From assembly GCF_000620645.1 (NCBI RefSeq), contig NZ_JIAV01000019.1:1-64000 (forward strand): DNA of 64,000 bases, in the 5' to 3' direction. Shown here in pieces: positions 25,261 through 33,729 of the stretch. Source of the stretch: Nocardioides sp. URHA0032. GTDB lineage: Bacteria; Actinomycetota; Actinomycetes; Propionibacteriales; Nocardioidaceae. The notes beneath the pieces are model-generated. The model had not been told where the DNA came from. It did no database searches and saw only the letters and a list, made by a program, of their open reading frames with translations. Position numbers and translations under genes: made by a program. Numbering within the stretch: the stretch's first letter is position 1; each line of letters begins with the position of its first letter.

Positions 25261-26043
25261 GTGGACCCCCGCAGCCTGCGACCGCTCGCCCGGGCGACGC
25301 TGGTCGCGGTCCTGTCGACGGGACTGCTGGTGGTCGCCGTCGGCGCGGGCTGGCTCGGGCCGGACGTCGGGCGCGGCGACAACTTCTGCGAGGCCGCGCG
25401 GGACGCGTGGGTGAAGCAGCCGGCCAACACGTTCTCGAACCTCGGGTTCGTGCTCGCGGGCCTCGCCATTGCCTGGCACGCCGGGAAGGTCGCCCTGGGC
25501 GGCCTCGCGACGCCGTACGCCTGCCTGGTGGTGTTCCTCGGGCCCGCGAGCGCCGCGATGCACGCCACCCAGTCGTCGCTCGGCGGCCGCCTCGACCTGC
25601 TGAGCATGTACCTCGTCGCCTCGTTCGCGGCGGCGTACGCCCTGATGCGGTGGGTGCGCCAGGGCGCGACCTTCTTCTGGCAGCTGTTCCTGCTGTTCGT
25701 CGCGGCCTGCGAGCTGGTCGGGCTGTACGACGGGGAGGTGCCGGTCGTGACCTACAGCGGGAACGTCGCGTTCGCGGCGCTGCTGCTCGTGGCGATCACG
25801 ACCGAGGTGCGGCTGTGGCGGCGTGCGGCGTCGTCGGGCGGCCCGCGCACCGACCTGCGGTGGGGTTCCGGTGCGGTGGGCGCGATCCTGCTGGCGTTCG
25901 CGATCTGGAACGCCACCAGGTCGGCCTGGTGCGACCCGCACTCGCTGCTGCAGGGACACGCCGCGTGGCACCTGCTGGACGCGGTGTCGGCGTACCTGCT
26001 GTTCCGGCTCTGGATGTCGGAGGTCGCTGGACGCGAGCGGTGA
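25261..26043 (+). CDS. Ceramidase-like membrane hydrolase (CREST superfamily)
   Basis: A 260-residue protein with about seven membrane helices. CREST-superfamily residues are visible: GDNFCE with E44, ANTFSNLG with N57, SAAMH with H101, LDLLS with D112, and near the C-terminus H-x3-H in GHAAWHLLDA. CREST enzymes are zinc-dependent lipid amide hydrolases such as alkaline ceramidase. The true substrate in bacteria is unknown. GTG 25261 is the likely start; the promoter must overlap that of the divergent MocR regulator. Confidence 0.78.
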   Translation: MDPRSLRPLARATLVAVLSTGLLVVAVGAGWLGPDVGRGDNFCEAARDAWVKQPANTFSNLGFVLAGLAIAWHAGKVALGGLATPYACLVVFLGPASAAMHATQSSLGGRLDLLSMYLVASFAAAYALMRWVRQGATFFWQLFLLFVAACELVGLYDGEVPVVTYSGNVAFAALLLVAITTEVRLWRRAASSGGPRTDLRWGSGAVGAILLAFAIWNATRSAWCDPHSLLQGHAAWHLLDAVSAYLLFRLWMSEVAGRER

Positions 26044-26068
26044 GCTGGCGCTCGACGGTGCCCCGGAG

Positions 26069-26665
26069 CTACCCCGCGTCGCTCAGCAGCGTGTGCCCGC
26101 CGCGGGCCTTGGTGGCGAGGTAGCGCGCGTTGGCCGAGGACAGGTGGACCGCGGTGGGGACCAGGTCGACGTCGAGTCCGTGCGCCGCCAGCTGGGAGGC
26201 CTTGTCGGGGTTGTTGCTCAGCAGAGACAGCCGGGACACACCGAGCGCCGAGAGCATCTGGGCGGCGGCGGTGTAGTCGCGGGCGTCGGCGGCGTACCCG
26301 AGGGCGAGGTTGGCCTCGTAGGTGTCGAGGCCGCCGTCCTGGAGCGCGTAGGCGTCGAGCTTGGCGTAGAGACCGATGCCGCGGCCCTCCTGGCGCAGGT
26401 ACAGGAGGTACCCGCCGGAGGCGGCGACGCGGCGGACGGCCTCGTGCAGCTGCGGCCCGCAGTCGCAGCGCTCCGAGCCGAGCACGTCGCCGGTGAGGCA
26501 CTCGCTGTGCACGCGGACCAGGGGTACGGCGCCGGGCGAGCCCAGCCGGATCGCGAGGTGCTCGCCGCCGTCGGCCAGCCCGTCGAACGTGTGGACCTCG
26601 GCGATTCCGCTCCACCCGCAGAGCCGGAGCGGGAGCGTCAGGGAGGTGCGGACCGTGGCGCTCAT
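26069..26665 (-). CDS. ribA: GTP cyclohydrolase II
   Basis: A 198-residue stand-alone GTP cyclohydrolase II: opens GTP to a diamino-ribosylamino-pyrimidinone phosphate with loss of formate and pyrophosphate. The zinc cysteines are in SECLTGDVLGSERCDCG (C-x10-C-x-C) and the catalytic LRQEGRGIGLYAKLDAY is intact. There is no fused DHBP synthase and no ribE/ribH neighbour, so this is unlikely to be the main riboflavin operon. It is the last of six overlapping genes (26069-30388) and starts inside the stop of the RibD-type reductase gene (ATGA). Confidence 0.92.
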   Translation of the reverse strand: MSATVRTSLTLPLRLCGWSGIAEVHTFDGLADGGEHLAIRLGSPGAVPLVRVHSECLTGDVLGSERCDCGPQLHEAVRRVAASGGYLLYLRQEGRGIGLYAKLDAYALQDGGLDTYEANLALGYAADARDYTAAAQMLSALGVSRLSLLSNNPDKASQLAAHGLDVDLVPTAVHLSSANARYLATKARGGHTLLSDAG

Positions 26666-27357
26666 GCGGACTCCTCGAAGCGCTCCGAGAGCGCGTAGCG
26701 CAGCAGGACGACCTCGCCGATGCGACGGACCTCGGCGAGCGTGGCCGGACGGCCGGGGCGGAACGGGAACGGGCCGTCGCCGACGAAGCGCCGGGCCCGC
26801 GAGTCGCCGACGAAGAACGGGGCGACGACCAGCTGGAGCTCGTCGGCGGCGTCCTCGGCGAGGAACTGGGTGTGGATGGTGCCGCCGCCCTCGACCATCA
26901 GCCGTTCGACGCCCCGCGCGGCCAGGTCCGTGGCGACGGCGGTCATCGAGACCCGCGGCCCACCGTCGACGACGGTCGCGCTGGCCCCCAGCCGGGAGCG
27001 GGCGCGGGCGAGCACCGGCGTCGGGCAGTACACGAGCTTCTCCGCCTCCCCGGTGGTGAAGAACCGCGACGCCGGGTCGAGGTCGGCACCGCAGGTGACG
27101 GTGACCTTGACCGGCGACGGCTCCAGCCCGCGGGTGACCCGGTGGAGCCGCCGCTCGGGGCAGCGCACCAGCAGCCGCGGGTTGTCGTTGCGGACCGTGG
27201 TCGCCCCGACGAGGATGGCGTCGCAGCCGGCCCGCACCTCGTCGACACGGTCGAGGTCGGCGTCGTTCGAGAGCATCAGCCGCTCGTCGCCGGAGCTGTC
27301 GAGGTAGCCGTCGATCGACATGCCACAGCTGAGCAGGGTGTACGGACGGTCAGCCAC
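26662..27357 (-). CDS. RibD C-terminal/DHFR-fold reductase
   Basis: A 231-residue reductase with the RibD C-terminal domain fold only (LLSCGMSIDGYLDSSGDERL, AILVGATTVRNDNPRLLVR, LMVEGGGTIHTQFL). The zinc deaminase domain of RibD is absent. With the adjacent GTP cyclohydrolase II, the predicted product is a ribityl-diaminopyrimidinone phosphate, as made by the fungal/archaeal route where reduction comes first. It overlaps the flippase-like gene by 8 bp and ribA by 4 bp. Confidence 0.88.
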   Translation of the reverse strand: MADRPYTLLSCGMSIDGYLDSSGDERLMLSNDADLDRVDEVRAGCDAILVGATTVRNDNPRLLVRCPERRLHRVTRGLEPSPVKVTVTCGADLDPASRFFTTGEAEKLVYCPTPVLARARSRLGASATVVDGGPRVSMTAVATDLAARGVERLMVEGGGTIHTQFLAEDAADELQLVVAPFFVGDSRARRFVGDGPFPFRPGRPATLAEVRRIGEVVLLRYALSERFEESA

Positions 27358-28105
27358 GGACCACTCCCCTCGTCAGCAGTACGGCGCCGGGCAGCGTGGC
27401 CACCAGCGCGAGGACGCCGTAGAGCACCGCGACCGTCGCGCCCTGCCCCGCACCGAGCCCGGCGGCCGCGAACGCCCACGCCGCCACGCCCTCCCGCGGT
27501 CCCCAGCCCGCGACGTTGAGCGGGATCGCGGCCGCGAGCATCACCAGCAACGCGAGCGGCAGCAGGTCGGCGAGGGACGCCGAGGTGCCCGCCGCGTCCG
27601 CCGCCACCAGGAACACGACGACGTGCCCGGCAGCCGAGACCAGCGAGGTCGCGACGACGGCAGGCCAGCGGACCAGCGCCACGACCACCACGACGGCGAG
27701 CAGCGCGGATGCCCAGGGCGCGGGCCCGACCAGCAGCACGGCACCGGCCGCGACCACCTGCACGACCTGGCCGGCCCCGCGGTCGGCGACCACCGGCAGG
27801 GCGCCGTGCCGCACCGCGCGGTGCACGTCACCGACCAGGCCGCCCGGCAGGGTCGCGTTCAGGAACTGCGAGCGGTAGTAGGCGCCGACCGCCTCGCGCA
27901 GGGGCACCTCGACCCCGAGGCCGCGGGCGAGCACCTGCCACCGGACCGCGCACGCGACCGTGGTCACGGCGGTGATCCCCAGCGCGACCACCAGCGCGAC
28001 GGGGCCCGCCGAACGGAGCGCGTCCACGAACGGCTGCGGACCGACCCGCCACCCGACGACCGCGAGGATGGCCGCGCCCCCGAGGACCTTGACCCACCGC
28101 GTCAT
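27350..28105 (-). CDS. Flippase-like membrane protein (LPG synthase TM domain)
   Basis: A 251-residue protein with about eight helices matching the lysylphosphatidylglycerol synthase transmembrane family (flippase-like): FLNATLPGGLVGDVHRA and the later NVAGWGPREGVAAWAF are the usual signatures. It lacks the soluble catalytic domain. In biosynthetic clusters such proteins are thought to move lipid-linked or hydrophobic products across the membrane. ATG 28105 overlaps the glycosyltransferase stop (ATGA). Confidence 0.85.
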   Translation of the reverse strand: MTRWVKVLGGAAILAVVGWRVGPQPFVDALRSAGPVALVVALGITAVTTVACAVRWQVLARGLGVEVPLREAVGAYYRSQFLNATLPGGLVGDVHRAVRHGALPVVADRGAGQVVQVVAAGAVLLVGPAPWASALLAVVVVVALVRWPAVVATSLVSAAGHVVVFLVAADAAGTSASLADLLPLALLVMLAAAIPLNVAGWGPREGVAAWAFAAAGLGAGQGATVAVLYGVLALVATLPGAVLLTRGVVRG

Positions 28106-28998
28106 CCGACCGCCTCCAACGCCGCGCGCACCAGGTCCGCGGTGCGGTCCCACCCGGTCAGCTCGGCGCGCCGGGCGCGCGCGGCCGCCCGCAGCGACTC
28201 CCGGTGCGCGGCCGACGTCAGCCAGGTCCGCAACGCGTCCGCCAGCGCGTCCGCGTCTCCGGGCGGCACCAGCACGCCCCCGTCGCCCAGCGCCTCGCGC
28301 ACCCCGCCGACGTCGGAGGCGACCACCGGCACACCGCGCGCGAGGGCCTCGGTGACGACCATGCCGTACGTCTCGGCGCGGGAGGCGAGCACCAGCAGGT
28401 CGGCCTCGGCGTACGTCGCGTCCAGCTCGGCGCGGGTCAGCGCGCCGGTCAGCCGCACGGTCGGCGGCAGCGCGGCGGCGAACTCCGGCTCGATCGCAGT
28501 CGACCCGACCCCGCGGCAGGACCACTCGAGGCCGACGATCCTCCGCAGGGCGGCGGCCAGCACGTCGTACCCCTTGAGCGGCGTCACCGCGCCGACGCTG
28601 AGCAGGGCGCCGCCGGACGGGGAGCCTGGGGCGACCGGGGCAGGGTCGACGCCGGGCTCAGCCACGAAGACGCGGCCGAGGCCGTACCGCTCGACGAGCC
28701 GGTCCCGGGTCCACCGGCTCGTGGTGACCACGCCCGCGGCCGCCTCGAGCACCGGGCCCTCCCACCACGTCCAGCGCGGCGTGTGCACCAGGACGACGAA
28801 GCGGACGCGCGCGGACTCCGGCACCAGGGCCGGCGAGGCGAGCAGCCCGTCGACGAGCGCCAGCTCGCCGGACGGCACGGTGGCGACGGACGTGTGCTCG
28901 ACGGCTCCGAGGGCGGAGGCGATGCGCCGGTCGTAGACGTTCCCGCCCGACGGCCGCTCCGGGTCGTCGACGCCCACGGGGCGCACCAGGTGGATCAC
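28102..28998 (-). CDS. GT4-family glycosyltransferase
   Basis: A 298-residue GT-B glycosyltransferase. The nucleotide-sugar-binding C-terminal half shows AVTPLKGYD, and the E-x7-E motif ETYGMVVTE followed by [16 protein letters not shown]. The protein is short for the family. GTG 28998 ([12 protein letters not shown]) is chosen because it overlaps the stop of the upstream PTPS-like gene (GTGA). It presumably glycosylates the cluster product; donor and acceptor cannot be read. Confidence 0.88.
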   Translation of the reverse strand: MIHLVRPVGVDDPERPSGGNVYDRRIASALGAVEHTSVATVPSGELALVDGLLASPALVPESARVRFVVLVHTPRWTWWEGPVLEAAAGVVTTSRWTRDRLVERYGLGRVFVAEPGVDPAPVAPGSPSGGALLSVGAVTPLKGYDVLAAALRRIVGLEWSCRGVGSTAIEPEFAAALPPTVRLTGALTRAELDATYAEADLLVLASRAETYGMVVTEALARGVPVVASDVGGVREALGDGGVLVPPGDADALADALRTWLTSAAHRESLRAAARARRAELTGWDRTADLVRAALEAVG

Positions 28999-29387
28999 AG
29001 CTGCCTCTCGTAGCTCGCCCAGGCGACGTGCGACTCGTGCAGTGTCACCACCAGACGGGCCACCGGCCCCCACCCGTCGACCAGCCCGCCGGCCGCCTCG
29101 GCGAGCCGGTCGGCGACGACCCGGGCGAGCACCTCGGTCGAGGTGTTCGTGCCCGCGAACGACGGCTCGTCGTCCAGGTTGCGGTAGGTCAGCCCGCCGA
29201 GCACCTCGTGCAGCAAAACGGTCGCGGCGCCGATGTCGAGGAGGATCCCGTCCGGCCCGAGCTCGGGCCCGGAGAACGCCGCGTCCACGACGTACGTCGC
29301 GCCGTGCAGGCGCTGGGCCGGCCCGAAGACCTCGCCGCGGAAGCTGTGGGCGATCATCATGTGGTCGCGCACGGTCACCGTGTACAC
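28995..29387 (-). CDS. 6-pyruvoyl-tetrahydropterin synthase/QueD-like protein
   Basis: A 130-residue protein of the PTPS/6-carboxytetrahydropterin synthase fold: [55 protein letters not shown] and [15 protein letters not shown] are recognisable. The canonical HGH zinc motif is HGA here, so one zinc ligand differs and the chemistry may be altered. GTG 29387 has a GGAGGA just upstream and overlaps the dehydrogenase gene by 13 bp. Next to ribA and a RibD-type reductase, it suggests pterin or deazapurine-related chemistry. Confidence 0.84.
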   Translation of the reverse strand: MYTVTVRDHMMIAHSFRGEVFGPAQRLHGATYVVDAAFSGPELGPDGILLDIGAATVLLHEVLGGLTYRNLDDEPSFAGTNTSTEVLARVVADRLAEAAGGLVDGWGPVARLVVTLHESHVAWASYERQL

Positions 29388-30388
29388 GAGTCCTCCGGGT
29401 AGGCGATCGTGTGGCACAGGGCGGCCAGCCGCCCGGCCTCGAGCCGGGCCATCACGTCCGGCAGGTCGGCGAACGGCGACTCCCCGGTCAGGAGGACGTC
29501 GAACGCGGGGTCGCGCAGCAGCCGGAGGGCGAGCGCGAGCCGGTCGGCGTGGGTGCGCCGCGAGCGGCCCGCGACGACGCCCACCTGGCTGGCCCGGATG
29601 CCGAGCCGCTGCGAGTGGAACGCGCCGCCGAGCGAGAGGTGCACGCGCTGGTCGCCGTACCAGCTGAGGTCGAGGACGGTGCCCTCGGGCGCGAGCAGGT
29701 CGAGCGCGAGCTGGAGACCGGACGCCGTCGCGCTGGTGTGCACGACGGCGTCCCGCTGGCCGACCGCGTCCTCGGGGGTGGCGAACGCGACGCCCAGCCG
29801 CTCCGCGACGCCGGCCCGCCCGGGGTCGACGTCGACGAGGGTGACGTCGGCCTCGGGGATGCCGGCCAGCAGCCGGGCGACGCAGCACCCGACCATGCCG
29901 GCGCCCACGACCGTGACGCGGTCGCCCACCAGCGGCCGAAGGTCCCACAGCGCGTTGAGGGCGGTCTCGACCGTGCCGGCGAGCACGGCCCGCCGCGCGG
30001 GGACGTCCTCGGGGACGGGGACCACCGACGACGCGGGGACGACGTACGCCGTCTGGTGCGGGTGCAGGCAGAAGACCGTCCGGCCGACCAGGCCTGCGGG
30101 ACCCTGCGCGACGACGCCGACGTTCAGGTAGCCGTACTTGACCGGGCCCGGGAACGCGCCGTCCTGGAACGGCGCTCGCATCTCCTCCCGCTGGCTCTCG
30201 GGGACGCCGCCGCGGAACACCAGTGTCTCGGTGCCGCGGCTGACCCCCGAGTGCAGCGTGCGCACCAGGACCTCGCCGGGGCCCGGCTCGGCGATCGCGA
30301 CGGGGCGGATCTCCCCGTGCCCGGGCTCGCGGACCCAGAACGCTGAGGCCGTGAACCCCGACGGCGCCGTCTCCGTACGACTGGTCAC
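29375..30388 (-). CDS. MDR-superfamily dehydrogenase (no catalytic zinc seen)
   Basis: A 337-residue medium-chain dehydrogenase/reductase. The NAD(P)-binding loop is [17 protein letters not shown]. The N-terminal segment reads [17 protein letters not shown], where zinc alcohol dehydrogenases have CGICGTD and GHE, so the catalytic zinc ligands appear to be missing. The SGxSxGTE motif recalls BchC-type dehydrogenases. It is the first gene of the six-gene minus operon. GTG 30388 is only 20 bp from the divergent fusion gene. Confidence 0.83.
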   Translation of the reverse strand: MTSRTETAPSGFTASAFWVREPGHGEIRPVAIAEPGPGEVLVRTLHSGVSRGTETLVFRGGVPESQREEMRAPFQDGAFPGPVKYGYLNVGVVAQGPAGLVGRTVFCLHPHQTAYVVPASSVVPVPEDVPARRAVLAGTVETALNALWDLRPLVGDRVTVVGAGMVGCCVARLLAGIPEADVTLVDVDPGRAGVAERLGVAFATPEDAVGQRDAVVHTSATASGLQLALDLLAPEGTVLDLSWYGDQRVHLSLGGAFHSQRLGIRASQVGVVAGRSRRTHADRLALALRLLRDPAFDVLLTGESPFADLPDVMARLEAGRLAALCHTIAYPEDSCTR

Positions 30389-30408
30389 ACCTCACACACG
30401 GAGGCACT

Positions 30409-32463
30409 GTGCCCCTGGTTCAACGTCGGGCAGGACGACCCGCCCATGTCGTCACCGGCGTCCGCGCCGCCCTCGCGCTCACGGTGGCGGTCCTCGGACC
30501 CGACGGGTGGGGGCTCCTGCTCGTGGTGGTGGCGCTCGCGCTCGACTGGGTCGACGGGCAGGTCGCCCGGCGCACCGGCACCACGTCCCGCTTCGGCGCG
30601 CGCTTCGACATGGAGACCGACGCGTTCCTGATTCTCGTGCTCAGCGCGTACGCCGCTCCGACGTACGGCTGGTGGGTGCTGCTGATCGGTGCCGCGCGCT
30701 ACCTGCTCTGGCTCGCCGAGCGCGGCCTTCCCTTGCTGCGCCGCCCGGTGCCACCACGCCACTGGCGCAAGACGGTCGCCGCCATCCAGGGCATCGTGCT
30801 CGCCGTCGCGGTGTCCGGCCTCCTCCCCGACGCGCTCACCGAGGCGCTGCTGCTGGTCGCGCTGGCGCTGCTGGCCGAGTCGTTCGGCCGCGACGTGTGG
30901 TGGCTGTGGCGGACCCGCCACGCGGACGCGCCGTACCCCACCGGCGGCGGGCTCACCCTGGCGGCCATCGGCGCGGTGTGGGTCGCGCTCGTGCTGCCCG
31001 ACCACCCCGGTGACCTGGTGCGGCTGCCCGCCGAGGCGCTGCTGGTGGTGGCGGTCGCGCTGCTCCCCTGGCGGCGGGTACGCCGCACCGCCGCGGTCGT
31101 CGTGGGCCTGGTGCTCGCCGCGCTGGTGGTGTTCAAGGCGTTCGACCTCGGCTTCGAGAAGATCCTCGACCGGCCGTTCGACCCGACCATCGACTGGGTG
31201 TACCTCGGTCCCGGCGTCGGCGTGCTCGGCGACTCGATCGGCGTGACCGCCGCCCGCGCGACCGCTGTCGCCGCCGTCGTCCTGGTCGTCGCCGTCCTGG
31301 TCGCGATCCCGCTCGCGACCCTGCGGGTCGCCGGCACGGTCGCGGGCCACCGCCGGGCGGCCGTCGGTGTCGCCGCCGTCGCCGTGCTCGCCTCGCTGGC
31401 GCAGGTCGGGTCGACCAACGCCTCCGTGCTGGCCTACGACGAGGTCGTGCAGGTGCGCGCCGACCTCGCGGACCGGCAGACGTTCGGCCGCGAGATCGAC
31501 GCCGACGCGTACGCCGCGACGCCGGGACCCCACTTGCTGAAGGGCCTGCGCGGCAAGGACGTGCTGGTCGTGTTCGTCGAGTCGTACGGCCGGGTGGCCG
31601 TGCAGGACACCAGTTTCTCCCCCGGCGTCGACGCGGTGCTCGACGACGGCAGCCGGCGCCTGGAGGCGGCCGGCTACCGGTCGCGGAGCGCCTTCCTGAC
31701 CTCGCCGACGTTCGGCGCCGCGAGCTGGCTGGCACACTCGACCCTCCAGTCGGGCCTCTGGGTCGACAGCCAGCGTCGCTACGAGCAGCTGCTGGGCGCG
31801 GACCGGCTGACGCTCACCTCCGCGTTCGAGAAGGCCGGCTGGCGCACCGTCTTCGACGTACCCGCGGACACCAGGGACTGGCCCGAGGGCGAGGACTTCT
31901 ACGGCTTCGACCAGATCTACGACTCGCGCAACGTGGGCTACCAGGGGCCACAGTTCGGCTACGCCCCGATGCCCGACCAGTTCAACCTCAAGCGGTTCCA
32001 GGAGCTCGAGCTCGACCCCACCGACCGGGATCCGGTCATGGGCGAGATCGACCTCGTCTCCAGCCACCACCCGTGGGCGCCGTCACCGCTGCGGGTGCCG
32101 TGGGACCAGGTCGGCGACGGCTCGGTCTTCGACGACGCGCCCACCCAGCCGGGCTCCTCGGACGTGCAGACGCTCTACGGCCAGTCGATCGAGTACACGA
32201 TGGGCACCCTCGTCTCCTGGCTCGAGCAGCACCCGGACCCGAACCTCGTGCTGCTCGTGCTCGGCGACCACCAGCCGCACTCGTACGTCACCGGCCCCGA
32301 CCCGGGTCACGACGTCCCGGTCTCGGTGATCGCCCAGGACCCGTCCGTCGTGCGCCGGATCGCGAGCTGGGACTGGCAGCCGGGCATCCACCCGTCGCCG
32401 GACGCGCCGGTGTGGCCGATGAGCACGGTGCGGGACCGGTTCCTGCAGGCTTTCAGCTCGTGA
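30409..32463 (+). CDS. CDP-alcohol phosphatidyltransferase fused to a sulfatase/LTA-synthase-like domain
   Basis: A 684-residue membrane protein. Residues about 1-200 are a CDP-alcohol phosphotransferase with the complete motif D49-G50-x2-A53-R54-x8-G63-x3-D67-x3-D71. A membrane region (about 200-350) follows. About 380-680 is an alkaline phosphatase/sulfatase-superfamily domain resembling LTA synthase, with [30 protein letters not shown], and [10 protein letters not shown]. The fusion suggests a two-step transfer of a phospho-alcohol group to or from a lipid or outer polymer. GTG 30409 has GGAGG (30400-30404). It is divergent from the pterin-type operon by 20 bp and likely belongs with it. 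Confidence 0.85.
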   Translation: MPLVQRRAGRPAHVVTGVRAALALTVAVLGPDGWGLLLVVVALALDWVDGQVARRTGTTSRFGARFDMETDAFLILVLSAYAAPTYGWWVLLIGAARYLLWLAERGLPLLRRPVPPRHWRKTVAAIQGIVLAVAVSGLLPDALTEALLLVALALLAESFGRDVWWLWRTRHADAPYPTGGGLTLAAIGAVWVALVLPDHPGDLVRLPAEALLVVAVALLPWRRVRRTAAVVVGLVLAALVVFKAFDLGFEKILDRPFDPTIDWVYLGPGVGVLGDSIGVTAARATAVAAVVLVVAVLVAIPLATLRVAGTVAGHRRAAVGVAAVAVLASLAQVGSTNASVLAYDEVVQVRADLADRQTFGREIDADAYAATPGPHLLKGLRGKDVLVVFVESYGRVAVQDTSFSPGVDAVLDDGSRRLEAAGYRSRSAFLTSPTFGAASWLAHSTLQSGLWVDSQRRYEQLLGADRLTLTSAFEKAGWRTVFDVPADTRDWPEGEDFYGFDQIYDSRNVGYQGPQFGYAPMPDQFNLKRFQELELDPTDRDPVMGEIDLVSSHHPWAPSPLRVPWDQVGDGSVFDDAPTQPGSSDVQTLYGQSIEYTMGTLVSWLEQHPDPNLVLLVLGDHQPHSYVTGPDPGHDVPVSVIAQDPSVVRRIASWDWQPGIHPSPDAPVWPMSTVRDRFLQAFSS

Positions 32464-33139
32464 GCTCCAGCAGGGTGTCCCCCGCGGCGTCCTGCACCTC
32501 GACGGTCCGGATCTGGTCGGTCGTCAGCGCGGTCGCGCCGGTGACGTGCATGGTCCGGCCGGGTAGGCCGTTCCACGTCGCGACCTGCTCGGTGCCGCCG
32601 TCCCTCGTGTGCACGACGAGCGCGTAGGTGTGCCCGCCGTCCGGGTAGGCGCTGGCCGGCTCCTCGTAGCTGCAGGTCAGGTCCAGGCGGGTCCCCCAGA
32701 GGACCGACGTCAGCGCCACCTTGCCCCACACGCCGGTCTGGTCGACCTGCTCCATCTGGTGGGCGGTGGCGAGCGTCGACACGGCCTGCGGCGGGGCGCC
32801 GTCGTCACCGTTGGTCACGGCGAGCGCGGTGCCGGCCCCGAGGACGAGCACCGCGGCGGCCGCGACCAGTCCTCCCACCCAGCGCCGGCGGTGCTGCGAG
32901 CGGCGTACCTCCCGAACCAGGTTGGGCAGGAGGGTGCTCGGGAGCGGCTCCGGCTCCTGAGGGGACTCGACCACCTCCGGCGAGACCTGGGCGAGCAGCC
33001 CCGGCAGTCCGGCGACGTCCCGGACCGCGGCGGAGCAGGTCGGGCAGGTCGCAAGGTGCCGCTCGAAGACCAGCCGCTCGTCGGGCGTGAGCGCGCCGAG
33101 GACGTAGGCGGCGTCGTTCTGTGCGAGCTCGCAGCTCAT
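32453..33139 (-). CDS. Anti-sigma factor, RslA/RskA-like
   Basis: A 228-residue membrane anti-sigma factor. The N-terminal zinc-finger domain has C3, H28, C32 and C35 (H-x3-C-x2-C); one membrane helix lies at about 103-123 and an external RskA-type domain follows. It would hold the adjacent ECF sigma factor inactive until cleaved. The start ATG 33139 overlaps the sigma stop (ATGA). The 3' end overlaps the convergent fusion gene by 11 bp. Confidence 0.9.
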   Translation of the reverse strand: MSCELAQNDAAYVLGALTPDERLVFERHLATCPTCSAAVRDVAGLPGLLAQVSPEVVESPQEPEPLPSTLLPNLVREVRRSQHRRRWVGGLVAAAAVLVLGAGTALAVTNGDDGAPPQAVSTLATAHQMEQVDQTGVWGKVALTSVLWGTRLDLTCSYEEPASAYPDGGHTYALVVHTRDGGTEQVATWNGLPGRTMHVTGATALTTDQIRTVEVQDAAGDTLLELTS

Positions 33140-33648
33140 GCGACCACCCCCATCTCCTCGAGTGCCAGCCGGAGCGCGCGCAGCGCGTAGTGGGTGCGGG
33201 ACTTCACGGTGCCCTCGGGCACGCCGAGCCTGCGGGACGCCTCCGCCACGGACTGCCCGCGGTAGTAGCACTCCAGCAGCACCGCCCGGTGCTCCGGCGA
33301 CAGCCGGGTGAGCGCGTCGGACACCACCCAGGACAGCAGCAGCTGGTCGGTGCGGTCCGCGTCGACGGGGGCCTCCGGCACGTCGGCGACGGTCAGCTCG
33401 CTCTGCGAGCGCTTCGTGCGCCACTCGTCGATCACGATGTTCCGCGCGACCGTGAACAGCCAGGCCCGCACCGAGCCGGACGCGGGGTCCAGGCTGGGGA
33501 AGCTGCGCCACGCGCGCAGCATCGTCTCCTGCACCACGTCCTGCGCACGCGCGTGGTCATTGCCTGTCAGGCGCAGGCAGTAGCCCCACAGCGCGGCGGC
33601 ATGCTCGTCGTGCAGCTGGGTCATCAACGCGACCGGGCTCTCGGCCAT
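33136..33648 (-). CDS. ECF sigma factor, SigL/SigK-like
   Basis: A 170-residue ECF sigma factor: region 2 LHDEHAAALWGYCLRLTG and AQDVVQETMLRAWR, region 4 LSPEHRAVLLECYYRGQSVA and VPEGTVKSRTHYALRAL. Most like mycobacterial SigL/SigK-type factors paired with RslA/RskA-type anti-sigma factors. ATG 33648 has GGAGG (33652-33656 on the minus strand); GTG 33651 is an alternative. It is preceded by a TGAACC-N16-CGTGAC promoter that fits autoregulation. Confidence 0.9.
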   Translation of the reverse strand: MAESPVALMTQLHDEHAAALWGYCLRLTGNDHARAQDVVQETMLRAWRSFPSLDPASGSVRAWLFTVARNIVIDEWRTKRSQSELTVADVPEAPVDADRTDQLLLSWVVSDALTRLSPEHRAVLLECYYRGQSVAEASRRLGVPEGTVKSRTHYALRALRLALEEMGVVA

Positions 33649-33663
33649 CACACCTCCACCCCT

Positions 33664-33691
33664 GTCACGGGCTGCGGGCCCGCGCGGTTCA
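33664..33691 (-). promoter_or_regulatory. ECF-type autoregulatory promoter (SigL-like)
   Basis: On the minus strand TGAACC (33691-33686), 16 nt, CGTGAC (33669-33664). This fits ECF promoters (AAC core in -35, CGT in -10) and resembles the mycobacterial SigL consensus. It ends 15 bp before the sigma start codon. Confidence 0.7.
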
Positions 33692-33729
33692 ATCGGCCGG
33701 TCCGGTCGCGAGCCGGCGTGCCCGGCTGC

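Noticed and set aside
26069..27357. Ordinary riboflavin operon
   Set aside because: Only GCH II and a reductase domain are present; the deaminase, lumazine synthase, riboflavin synthase and any FMN riboswitch are missing, and the neighbours do not fit.
29375..30388. Zinc alcohol dehydrogenase call
   Set aside because: The catalytic zinc ligands expected in CGICGTD and GHE are absent, so it is described as an MDR dehydrogenase without catalytic zinc.
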